Below, piece by piece: positions 1 to 6,262 of a stretch of 7,848 bases of DNA. The notes below the pieces were generated by a model. That model made no database searches. It saw nothing but the letters and a program-made list of their open reading frames with translations, and was not told where the DNA came from. This stretch comes from Rhodospirillales bacterium (lineage in GTDB: Bacteria > Pseudomonadota > Alphaproteobacteria > UBA9219): positions 1 to 7,848 of the forward strand of contig JAATFY010000126.1 in the NCBI GenBank assembly GCA_015654915.1, in the 5' to 3' direction. The position numbers were made by a program, and so were the translations under genes. Positions within the stretch are counted from its first letter, which is position 1. Each line of letters opens with the position of its first letter.

Positions 1-547
1 AAGGTCTTAGTACGCCTTGTAAGATTTTCCGATTACTGAAATGGATCGTGAAGTCGTCGATTTTCAGTTCTTCGAAAATCTGCACGATGATAGCGGGGAT
101 TTCGGCATCGTAAGCGGGATCGAGCTTGTCCTTGCCGATTACGTCGATGTCGCACTGGTAAAACTCGCGGAACCGCCCGCGCTGCGCCCGTTCGCCGCGA
201 TAGACGCGCTGGATCTGGTAGCGCCGGAACGGGAAGGCCAACTCATGCTCGTGCTCCGCGACATAACGCGCCAGCGGTACGGTAAGGTCGAAACGCAGCG
301 CCAGTTCAGCCTCGTGCCCTTGCGCCAATGCGCCGGTCGATTGCACGAAATAGACCTGCTTTTCCGTCTCGCCGCCGGATTTGGTCAGCAGCACGTCTTT
401 CAACTCGAACACCGGCGTTTCAATCGGCACGAAGCCGAAACGCTCATACCCGCGCCGGATGGTATCGATCATGTGCTGGAAAACCATCTGCTCGCGCGGC
501 AGAAGCTCGAGCGTTCCTTGGGCGGTGCGGGGCTGGATCAGGGGCAT
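1..547 (-). CDS. hisS: Histidyl-tRNA synthetase, N-terminal part (cut by window edge)
   Basis: Class II aminoacyl-tRNA synthetase that charges tRNA-His with histidine in the cytoplasm. About 182 codons are visible, from an ATG at 547 reading leftward off the window. The start MPLIQPRTAQGTLELLP is the usual beginning for alphaproteobacterial HisS. Visible landmarks: motif 1 region around residues 33-48 (YERFGFVPIETPVFE), the TKSGGETEKQVY segment (55-66), LRFDLTVPLARY (84-95), and class II motif 2 (about 114-135) with the RGERAQRGRFREF loop that contacts ATP and the acceptor stem. An NRK triplet follows at 172-174. Motif 3 and the anticodon-binding domain lie outside the window. No stop or frameshift is seen. 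There is only a weak GAG six bases before the start, not a full Shine-Dalgarno. It is divergent from pyrC across 108 bases. Confidence 0.96.
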   Translation of the reverse strand, partial: MPLIQPRTAQGTLELLPREQMVFQHMIDTIRRGYERFGFVPIETPVFELKDVLLTKSGGETEKQVYFVQSTGALAQGHEAELALRFDLTVPLARYVAEHEHELAFPFRRYQIQRVYRGERAQRGRFREFYQCDIDVIGKDKLDPAYDAEIPAIIVQIFEELKIDDFTIHFSNRKILQGVLRP

Positions 548-586
548 GAAGAACTCGAAAAAGGCTCGGGAAGACTGAGAGATGAT

Positions 587-592
587 TCTATA
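587..592 (-). promoter_or_regulatory. Possible -10 element for hisS
   Basis: On the minus strand this reads TATAGA, inside TATAGAAT, about 40 bases before the hisS start, a sensible distance for a short leader. I see no convincing -35 hexamer at the right spacing, so this is only a candidate from base pattern. It sits in the 108-base divergent region shared with pyrC. Confidence 0.25.
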
Positions 593-615
593 GCCAATTG
601 TCGCGGTTTTTGCGA

Positions 616-621
616 TATATT
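616..621 (+). promoter_or_regulatory. Possible -10 element for pyrC
   Basis: TATATT matches the sigma-70 -10 consensus at five of six positions and lies 34 bases before the pyrC ATG. The best -35-like sequence nearby, TTGTCG at 598-603, is too close (12 bases) to pair with it. It is therefore a weak candidate. The surrounding divergent region (548-655) holds no other clear signal: no riboswitch fold or strong inverted repeat was noticed. Confidence 0.25.
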
Positions 622-655
622 CGTACGCCTTCTTATTTGTGGATTTTAACGCTTC

Positions 656-1723
656 ATGCCCGACCCTTCCGCGATTCGCCTGACCATTCCCCGTCCCGAC
701 GACTGGCATGTCCATGTGCGCGACGGCGATCTGCTGCGCGCGGTTCTGCCTTACACCGCGAAAATCTTCGCCCGCGCCATCATCATGCCCAATCTCAAGC
801 CGCCGGTAACGACCGCGGCGCGCGCCAAGGCTTACCGCGACGAGATCATCGCCGCGGTTCCGGCGGGCGTGAAATTCACGCCGCTGATGACGGTTTACCT
901 GACCGATGCGACCGACCCCGCCGATCTCGCGCGCGGTCATGCCGAAGGCGTCATCACGGCGGCCAAACTTTATCCTGCGCATGCGACGACCAACAGCGAG
1001 CATGGTGTCACGGATATCAAAAAGATTTATCCGGTGCTGGAGCAAATGCAGAAAATCGGCATGCCGCTTCTGGTGCATGGCGAGGCAATCGGTGCCGATA
1101 TCGATGTCTTTGACCGCGAAGCGGTTTTTATCGAGAAAACCCTGAAACCCGTGCGCAAGGATTTCCCCGCGCTTAAAATCGTGTTCGAGCATATTACGAC
1201 GCAGGAAGCCGCCGATTATGTCGCGGCAGAGGGATCGAAAAACACTCTGGCGGCGACCATCACGGCGCATCATCTGCTTATCAATCGCAACGCCATGTTT
1301 CAGGGCGGCATCCGCCCCCACTACTATTGCCTGCCGGTCGCCAAGCGCGAAAAACACCGCGCGGCTCTGGTCAAGGCGGCGACGTCGGGCGGCACGATGT
1401 TTTTCCTTGGCACCGACACCGCGCCGCATACCCGCGCCGCCAAGGAAAGCGCTTGCGGCTGCGCCGGTATTTTTTCCGCGCCCAATGCGTTGGCGCTCTA
1501 TGCTCAAGTGTTTGATGAAGCTGGCCGTCTCGATAAACTGGAGGCTTTCGCCAGCCGGAACGGTCCGGCTTTTTACGGAGTTCCGGTCAATCCGGACACC
1601 CTGACTTTAGTGAAGAGCTTAAAGCCGAATTCCGAAATTAAGCCGATCTTAACCGAAAACGGGCAAGAAATAGTAGGGTTCGCCCCTATGTCTCCTGCCT
1701 TTTGGGGCGTGGCGGACATTTAG
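656..1723 (+). CDS. pyrC: Dihydroorotase, class II (PyrC)
   Basis: Zinc amidohydrolase of de novo pyrimidine synthesis; it interconverts N-carbamoyl-aspartate and dihydroorotate in the cytoplasm. The length (355 aa) fits the dimeric class II type (about 345 aa). All expected metal ligands of the TIM-barrel active site are present: H18 and H20 in DWHVHVRDG, K104 in TAAKLYPAHATT (the lysine carboxylated in E. coli PyrC), H141 in LLVHGE, H179 in VFEHI, and D254 in LGTDTAPH. The MPNLKPP segment (44-50) and the NSEHGVTD loop (113-120) are also typical. The ATG at 656 places DWHVH at the family's usual distance. No Shine-Dalgarno is obvious; the bases before ATG are pyrimidine-rich. It stops with TAG, and the next gene begins 21 bases later on the same strand, suggesting one transcript. 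Confidence 0.97.
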   Translation: MPDPSAIRLTIPRPDDWHVHVRDGDLLRAVLPYTAKIFARAIIMPNLKPPVTTAARAKAYRDEIIAAVPAGVKFTPLMTVYLTDATDPADLARGHAEGVITAAKLYPAHATTNSEHGVTDIKKIYPVLEQMQKIGMPLLVHGEAIGADIDVFDREAVFIEKTLKPVRKDFPALKIVFEHITTQEAADYVAAEGSKNTLAATITAHHLLINRNAMFQGGIRPHYYCLPVAKREKHRAALVKAATSGGTMFFLGTDTAPHTRAAKESACGCAGIFSAPNALALYAQVFDEAGRLDKLEAFASRNGPAFYGVPVNPDTLTLVKSLKPNSEIKPILTENGQEIVGFAPMSPAFWGVADI

Positions 1724-1744
1724 GCTCGGCTTCTGGGGTCCTGT

Positions 1745-2743
1745 ATGTCTTTGTCTCTTAACGATCTCCCTTTTATCGATCTGTATGTGCGGCTGGATAA
1801 GCCGGATCAGGCGCTCTACCGTTCCAAGGAAAGAGGCAAAGGCACGGCCAACCAGTTGGTGCCTGCCGAATATCAGGTGGTGATCGACCGCTTCATGTCC
1901 GCCGTGAACGATGCTCTTCGGGACGGTAATGATGGCTCGATCGATTTCGAAGGCGTGCGCTGCCGCCTATCGAAACAGAAAATGTCCGACAACACCGTTT
2001 GGGTTTGCGCGCGACGCATCAACACGATTATCCCCGACATCGACAAGCTCGGTTTTATGCCGACGATCAGCGATCACATGAAAGGCCTCGGCAAGCGCGA
2101 CGGCCTTATTCTGGTTTCGGGCGCGACGGGCCACGGCAAAACGACAACAGCCGTTGCGTTGCTGGCTTATTATTTGCGCGCTTATGGTGGAACCGCCGTT
2201 ACGATCGAAGATCCGGTCGAATATATGCTGAAGGGCCGCCATGGCGACAGCGGCCAGTGTTTTCAGGTCGAAGTACATCAGGAAGAAGACTGGGCGGTTT
2301 GCCTGAAACGCGCCTTGCGTTGGGCTCCACGCTACATATATGTCGGTGAAATCCGCACGCCGAAGGCTGCCGAGCAATTGCTGCGCGCCGCCACCACGGG
2401 CCATCTGGTTATCACCACTGTTCATGCGGGTGCTGCGGAAGAAGCGTTAATGGGGCTGATATTCCTGGCGGAACAGGCGATGGGGCCCGGCGTACAGAAT
2501 ATCCTCGCCGCCGGCCTGACCGGCGTAATTTACCAGACCATGCGCGATACAGGTCCGTGGATCAAATATCTGTTCACCGAGCCGGATTCGCCGGGCGATC
2601 CGATTCGGTCGCTTATCCGTGAAAACAAGATCGGCATGATATCGACCTATATCGACCGCATCGCCGCGCGCTTGGCCAACAAGTCGGCAGCCACGCAGCC
2701 GCCGCCGGCTTTTACGCCGACGCAGCCGCCAAAGAAGACGTGA
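1745..2743 (+). CDS. PilT/DotB-like secretion ATPase, copy 1
   Basis: A 332-aa member of the T2SS/T4P/T4SS ATPase superfamily, the hexameric motors that power type IV pili, type II secretion or DotB/TraJ-type conjugation systems. Order of parts: an N-terminal sensor-like domain (FIDLYVR at 10-16 occupies the place of ASDLHL in PilT; FEGVRCR about 68-74 resembles the RFR strand). Then Walker A GATGHGKT (126-133), Asp box TIEDPVEY (153-160), Walker B YIYVGEIR (197-204, Glu202) and His box TGHLVITTVHAG (218-229). A PilT-like end follows (GDPIRSLIRENKIGMI, 284-299) and then a Pro-rich tail. Walker A carries His where Ser or Gly is usual. A GGGG Shine-Dalgarno (1735-1738) lies six bases before the ATG. 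It is probably transcribed with pyrC. It ends TGA directly followed in frame by TAA. No tetracysteine zinc motif of GspE/PilB is seen. Whether it serves a pilus or a secretion system cannot be told here. Confidence 0.85.
   Translation: MSLSLNDLPFIDLYVRLDKPDQALYRSKERGKGTANQLVPAEYQVVIDRFMSAVNDALRDGNDGSIDFEGVRCRLSKQKMSDNTVWVCARRINTIIPDIDKLGFMPTISDHMKGLGKRDGLILVSGATGHGKTTTAVALLAYYLRAYGGTAVTIEDPVEYMLKGRHGDSGQCFQVEVHQEEDWAVCLKRALRWAPRYIYVGEIRTPKAAEQLLRAATTGHLVITTVHAGAAEEALMGLIFLAEQAMGPGVQNILAAGLTGVIYQTMRDTGPWIKYLFTEPDSPGDPIRSLIRENKIGMISTYIDRIAARLANKSAATQPPPAFTPTQPPKKT
2615..2640 (+). repeat. 26-bp exact direct repeat shared by the two ATPase genes (first copy)
   Basis: These 26 bases are identical to 3663-3688. 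They encode the IRENKIGMI part of the C-terminal motif in both paralogues. Coding similarity from gene duplication, not an independent element. Confidence 0.85.
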
Positions 2744-2747
2744 TAAA

Positions 2748-3767
2748 ATGAACATTCCCGTCAAAGGCGCTTCTACTAAAGAATCCACCGGCACGCGCCT
2801 GCGCGATTTGCCGTTCATGGATCTGTATGTCCGGATCGATGACGGCGGCCGGGGGCAGGCGCGCTTCCGTTCGCCGGGCCGCGACTACACCAATAACTGG
2901 AGCCGTGTTCTGCCGGACCAATACCGCTCCGAAAGCATGACGATCGCGGGACAGTTGCTCAATAACATCGATAATCCGGATTCGTCTTACGAATATGACG
3001 GCATGCGGTTTCGGCAATCCTATCAGCGGCTGGCGAACGGGCAGGGCTGGGTCATTCTGCGCCGCATCAGTTCGCGCGTGCCTTCGCTCGAAGAGTTGGC
3101 GTTCGCGCCGCATATTTGCGACCATCTCCGCCGCCTCGGGCAGCGCGACGGGTTGATCCTGATTTCAGGGCCGACCGGCCACGGCAAAACCACGACATCT
3201 TTCGCTCTGCTGGCGGATTTCCTGAAACGGTTCGGCGGCGTCGGCATTACCGTCGAAGACCCGGTCGAATATATGCTGGACGGCCCCGTCGGCGATTACG
3301 GCTATTGCTATCAGGTGCAGGTCGACAAGGACGAAGACTGGGCCACGCCGCTGAAACGCGCCTTGCGCTGGACGCCGCGTTACATGCTGGTCGGCGAGGT
3401 GCGTTCGCCCCGCGCGGCGGAACAGATTCTCCGGGCCGCGACGACAGGTCATCTTGTCATCACCACCATCCATGCCGGTTCGGTCGAGGAAAGCTTCATG
3501 GGCCTTATGCATCTGGCCGAACAGAGCATTGGCCATGCGGCGAATTACATGCTGGCGCAAGGCCTGACGGCGGCATGGCATCAGACGCTAAATTCGACCG
3601 GCCCCTATTTGCGCTATGTCTTTACCGATGAAAACAACAATGGCGATCCGGTGCGGTCGCTGATCCGTGAAAACAAGATCGGCATGATCAATAGCTATAT
3701 CCACCGGCAGGCGGCGCGGATGGACATGCAGCGCGGCGTCGACCCCACCAAGGGAAAACGGGTATAG
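2748..3767 (+). CDS. PilT/DotB-like secretion ATPase, copy 2
   Basis: A 339-aa paralogue of the preceding gene, starting four bases after its stop. It has the same architecture: FMDLYVR (23-29), YDGMRFR (83-89), Walker A GPTGHGKT (141-148), Asp box TVEDPVEY (168-175), Walker B YMLVGEVR (212-219, Glu217), His box TGHLVITTIHAG (233-244), and the terminal GDPVRSLIRENKIGMI stretch (299-314). Over the block from Asp box-side EDWA to the His box (residues 196-244 here, 181-229 in copy 1), 39 of 49 residues are identical by my count. It differs in a 13-residue longer, polar N-terminus and in lacking the Pro-rich tail. All catalytic motifs are intact in both copies, so both may be active, perhaps as alternative or mixed motors (inference). 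The ribosome site is weak (AAGA upstream), and the short spacing suggests translational coupling to copy 1. It stops with TAG one base short of the converging gene's stop. Confidence 0.85.
   Translation: MNIPVKGASTKESTGTRLRDLPFMDLYVRIDDGGRGQARFRSPGRDYTNNWSRVLPDQYRSESMTIAGQLLNNIDNPDSSYEYDGMRFRQSYQRLANGQGWVILRRISSRVPSLEELAFAPHICDHLRRLGQRDGLILISGPTGHGKTTTSFALLADFLKRFGGVGITVEDPVEYMLDGPVGDYGYCYQVQVDKDEDWATPLKRALRWTPRYMLVGEVRSPRAAEQILRAATTGHLVITTIHAGSVEESFMGLMHLAEQSIGHAANYMLAQGLTAAWHQTLNSTGPYLRYVFTDENNNGDPVRSLIRENKIGMINSYIHRQAARMDMQRGVDPTKGKRV
3663..3688 (+). repeat. 26-bp exact direct repeat shared by the two ATPase genes (second copy)
   Basis: Second copy of the repeat at 2615-2640, in the corresponding place of the downstream paralogue. 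Shorter near-identical blocks also occur around the Asp box and the KRALRW segment. Confidence 0.85.
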
Positions 3768-3768
3768 G

Positions 3769-4680
3769 CTAGGCGTTCAGCCGCTTCGCGATTTCCGCAT
3801 GCATCGCCGCGAAAAACGTTTCGTTGCCGTGTTTCAAAGACCACGGATCTTTGGTGAAGAACGATTGCAGCCGTTCGTACGATTTTTTATCGAGATTTTC
3901 GACGTCGAACAGTTTCACGTCGCCCATCAGGTATTTTTCTGCCCAATCCTTAGGCGCGGCGAAATACGTATCGAGTTCGGCCAGTGTTCCCGCATCAATC
4001 AGGCCGCTTGCCAGAGATTTTTGGAAGAAACCGATATCGACGTTGTTAAGCGTAACGGTTTTCTTGCCGTGCTCCGCCAGTCTTTTCAATCCATTCGTGC
4101 CGCGGATATTGATGCAGAGCGTGCCGATATAATCGAGCTGCGCTTTTTCAAGTATCGGGAACCACATGTCAAAATAGCTGGCGGCGTTGTTAATGAGGTC
4201 AGCGACATGCAGGGCTTTCTCTCCGGCCTTTAGTTTCTCTTCGCAATAGGTGCTGTGATCCTTGAACAGGAAAACGTGCCGGACACCGATTTCTTTGGCG
4301 AAGGGAATGGAGAACAGCCAGTCGCGCCGCTCGCCGCCCGAAACGACGTCGTAACTTCCCGCCGGAAATTCGGTTTTTGCCTTGGCGACCATGGCGGCGA
4401 TGACCTGCCGGTACATGGCGCTGTTTTTATAGGCATCCAGAATAAGGTCGTTCAGTTGCGCGGCGCGAGCGGCAGGGTCGCTTGTCGATGCTATGATGGA
4501 CGTGATTTTTTCAAGCAGTTTTGCCGAAAGTTCGGGGCCGATGACCATTTCGGTGTTGACGTAAAACGGCCCAGGCACCCCGAGAACGTACCAGAAAACC
4601 GGCCCGGTTTTACGGTTCCAGATCGAAACGGCTTTCGTGTCATGGATCAGTTTCAACAGGTCGTTATTGGTGTCGGCCAT
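3769..4680 (-). CDS. Phosphoribosyltransferase-like protein, similar to orotate phosphoribosyltransferase
   Basis: A 303-aa protein with an OPRT-like layout. GPFYVNTEMVIGPE (37-50) resembles the substrate-side N-terminal strand of PyrE (type SPxYxDxR). SGGERRDWLFSIPFAKEIG (114-132) sits where PyrE has the strand-loop that binds PRPP. HVADLINNAASY (158-169) occupies the place of the PRPP loop (consensus DDVITxG) but is clearly degenerate. RGTNGLKRLAEHG (193-205) matches the later region. About 80 further C-terminal residues (from about 225) exceed ordinary PyrE, which is near 210-230 aa. PyrE makes orotidine monophosphate; whether this protein still does so is uncertain, but pyrC nearby makes a pyrimidine role plausible. 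I chose the ATG at 4680 because GGGAG lies five bases upstream; an ATG at 4734 would add 18 residues and has no such support. No membrane segments seen. Stop TAG. Confidence 0.6.
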   Translation of the reverse strand: MADTNNDLLKLIHDTKAVSIWNRKTGPVFWYVLGVPGPFYVNTEMVIGPELSAKLLEKITSIIASTSDPAARAAQLNDLILDAYKNSAMYRQVIAAMVAKAKTEFPAGSYDVVSGGERRDWLFSIPFAKEIGVRHVFLFKDHSTYCEEKLKAGEKALHVADLINNAASYFDMWFPILEKAQLDYIGTLCINIRGTNGLKRLAEHGKKTVTLNNVDIGFFQKSLASGLIDAGTLAELDTYFAAPKDWAEKYLMGDVKLFDVENLDKKSYERLQSFFTKDPWSLKHGNETFFAAMHAEIAKRLNA

Positions 4681-4685
4681 TTTGT

Positions 4686-4690
4686 CTCCC
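4686..4690 (-). promoter_or_regulatory. Shine-Dalgarno fixing the start of the OPRT-like gene
   Basis: On the minus strand this reads GGGAG, five bases before the ATG at 4680. It is the clearest ribosome binding site in the window. It supports the 303-aa form over the longer one starting at 4734. Confidence 0.7.
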
Positions 4691-4706
4691 ACGGCGAATG
4701 ACGCGT

Positions 4707-4734
4707 GTGATAACATGGGTAACGCAGAAATCAA
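4707..4734 (-). promoter_or_regulatory. Possible promoter of the OPRT-like gene
   Basis: On the minus strand TTGATT (4729-4734) and TATCAC (4707-4712) are 16 bases apart and could be -35 and -10 elements, giving a short leader before the start at 4680. Both hexamers are imperfect. On the plus strand the same bases contain TGTGATAAC, which could act as an extended -10 for the divergent transpeptidase gene. Only one or neither may be real. Confidence 0.3.
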
Positions 4735-4748
4735 AAGCCGGTTTTCTT

Positions 4749-5252
4749 ATGGATTTGATCGTCAAAAACCCGACTACGGCCCTGTGGGGAAATGCCCGAT
4801 TCCGCTGCGCGATCGGCCGCAACGGCATCATCGCGGCCGATGCCAAACGCGAAGGCGACGGGACTACGCCAGCCGGACGGTGGATGATGCGGGAGGCGTT
4901 TTACCGCGCCGACCGTTTGCCGCAACCGGTAACGGTTCTGCCGGTGCGGGCGCTCGGTCCGGATGACGGCTGGTGCGAAGCGCCGGAGGATCCGAATTAT
5001 AATAAACTCGTTCGCCATCCCTATGCCGGCATCGACCGGATGTGGCGGGACGATCATCTGTACGACGTGGTTGTCGTTCTCGGCTACAATGACGACCCGG
5101 TAAAGGCCGGGATGGGAAGTGCCATTTTCCTGCATCTCGCGCGTCCGGATTTCAGCCCTTCGGCGGGGTGCGTGACGTTGCAGCTTGAGGATTTGCTGGC
5201 GGTTCTACGCGAGGCCGATGCCTGTTCCTGCGTGGATGTTACTGGGGCATGA
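4749..5252 (+). CDS. YkuD-type L,D-transpeptidase family protein
   Basis: A 167-aa protein of the L,D-transpeptidase (YkuD) fold, of the short bacterial type related to COG3786. Family members form 3-3 peptidoglycan cross-links or attach proteins to the wall, using a catalytic Cys. Visible signature: KREGDGTTPAGRW (33-45), the PDDGWCEAPEDPNYN segment (71-85), LYDVVVVLGYNDDP (104-117), and the active site GSAIFLHLARPDF (123-135) followed by SPSAGCV (136-142), giving His129 and Cys141 in the H...SxGC pattern. I start it at the ATG at 4749, which places MDLIV at the beginning of the domain as in relatives. An in-frame ATG at 4698 would add 17 residues but would lie in the divergent promoter region. 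No signal peptide or membrane anchor is visible with either start, which is odd for a periplasmic enzyme. It ends with TGA. Confidence 0.85.
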   Translation: MDLIVKNPTTALWGNARFRCAIGRNGIIAADAKREGDGTTPAGRWMMREAFYRADRLPQPVTVLPVRALGPDDGWCEAPEDPNYNKLVRHPYAGIDRMWRDDHLYDVVVVLGYNDDPVKAGMGSAIFLHLARPDFSPSAGCVTLQLEDLLAVLREADACSCVDVTGA

Positions 5253-5277
5253 ACTTCCCGAGAAACCCGTCGATCTA
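5239..5277 (-). other. In-frame TAG and residual C-terminal codons of the alpha/beta hydrolase
   Basis: After TAG (5275-5277) the same frame encodes IDGFLGKFMPQ and then TAA (5239-5241). The sequence EAWR-x-IDGFL fits the usual last amphipathic helix of this hydrolase group, so the eleven codons look like the original end of the protein. This tail overlaps the 3' end of the convergent transpeptidase gene. Confidence 0.6.
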
Positions 5278-6171
5278 CCGCCACGCCTCCAGCCGGTAAA
5301 TAGCGAGTTCGTTCAATATATCGTGACGCGCGTTCGGGATCACGACCGGTGTGGCATTCGGAATGCGCTTGATGATGCGGCCAAGCTCGGTCGGCGGCGT
5401 CACGTGATCCGCGCCGCCGGTGATCGTCAATATAGGTAACGCAAGTTGCTCGAAATAACGCCGCTGTTGCATTAAGTGCATGGATTTCAGCGCGGCGTCG
5501 AGCCAGCCCCATGTCACGCCGCCGATGGCCAGATCGGGATAAGCGGCGAAATATTTTTCCATCAGCGCAAAACGCTCGGGATCGTGCGTCAACGGGTTGT
5601 TGTCGAACGCGCGGTCGCGCGCGTTGTAATCATGCTGACCGGGCGCGTAATCGGCGCCGTGACCGAGGCGCAAAGCCGTCCAGCTCATGGCCCTTGCCGT
5701 CACATGAACCGGCAGGGACGACAGCGCCAGCATCGGCGCGGTCAGAAGAACGGCGTCGATACCGGTTTTTTGCCGTTCTACAAGCCAGCGCAGCAACAGA
5801 TGGCTGCCCATCGAATGCCCCGCCACCAGCAAGGGCCCGCTTCGGTAGGCGCGGACGATCTTTTCGTAGAACGAACTTAAATCATCCAGATGAATGCCGA
5901 AGTCGGGAACATGATCGTGCTGCCGCTTCGCGCCGCTCAGGAAACGATCCGACAATCCCTGGCCGCGCCATTCGAACATGATGATTCGGAATCCGCGCTG
6001 CAAAAATTCGCGGCCCATTTCGGCGTATTTCTTTTCGATGAACTCGCGCCGTCCCGGCGCAATCAAAATGGTGCAACGCACTTTTTCCGGCTCGGACAGC
6101 GCATAGCGCATACGTTTGCCGTCACCGAGATGATGAAACTTGCTGGTAGAGAGCGCGGGATGATCAAGCAT
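5275..6171 (-). CDS. Alpha/beta hydrolase (lysophospholipase / S33 type), probably shortened by a stop
   Basis: A 298-aa alpha/beta hydrolase resembling the PldB / serine aminopeptidase S33 group, which hydrolyses lysophospholipids or monoacylglycerols; the actual substrate is unknown. Catalytic triad by motif: Ser120 in GHSMG (118-122), Asp255 in GGADHVTPP (252-260) and His283 in ARHDILNE (281-288). APGRREFIEKKYAEM (38-52) is the oxyanion-side loop and FEWRGQGLSDR (66-76) the following strand-loop. The protein stops at TAG (5275-5277), in the middle of the final helix. The same frame continues after it as IDGFLGKFMPQ and ends at TAA (5239-5241), which looks like the natural C-terminus. All catalytic residues precede the stop. 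No signal peptide is visible. The ATG at 6171 has no clear Shine-Dalgarno. It is divergent from ribF; its extended end would overlap the convergent transpeptidase gene by 14 bases. Confidence 0.88.
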   Translation of the reverse strand: MLDHPALSTSKFHHLGDGKRMRYALSEPEKVRCTILIAPGRREFIEKKYAEMGREFLQRGFRIIMFEWRGQGLSDRFLSGAKRQHDHVPDFGIHLDDLSSFYEKIVRAYRSGPLLVAGHSMGSHLLLRWLVERQKTGIDAVLLTAPMLALSSLPVHVTARAMSWTALRLGHGADYAPGQHDYNARDRAFDNNPLTHDPERFALMEKYFAAYPDLAIGGVTWGWLDAALKSMHLMQQRRYFEQLALPILTITGGADHVTPPTELGRIIKRIPNATPVVIPNARHDILNELAIYRLEAWR

Positions 6172-6193
6172 AGGTTGTAACGTAAAGCAGTGC

Positions 6194-6223
6194 TTGAGGT
6201 TTGTCAGCCTTTCTTCGTATCAT
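6194..6223 (+). promoter_or_regulatory. ribF: Candidate sigma-70-type promoter for ribF
   Basis: TTGAGG (6194-6199) and TATCAT (6218-6223) are 18 bases apart, matching four and five positions of the -35 and -10 consensus. Transcription would begin near 6230, about 33 bases before the ATG at 6263. That agrees with the ATG start rather than the in-frame TTG at 6194. This is pattern matching only. Confidence 0.4.
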
Positions 6224-6262
6224 AAGCCATTCGCCGAGCTCATCCACCGGAACTTTTCATCT

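Noticed and set aside
41..649. Long plus-strand open frame opposite hisS
   Set aside because: It is antisense to a clear HisS reading with class II motifs; its translation is rich in the residues expected of an antisense frame and shows no domain.
1681..1709. Inverted repeat CGCCCC / GGGGCG near the end of pyrC as a terminator or attenuator
   Set aside because: Only six paired bases with a 17-base loop, inside the coding sequence and with no following U-run.
1745..3767. Mobile element or plasmid transfer module around the two ATPases
   Set aside because: No transposase, integrase, inverted repeats, tRNA target or shift in base composition was noticed at the edges.
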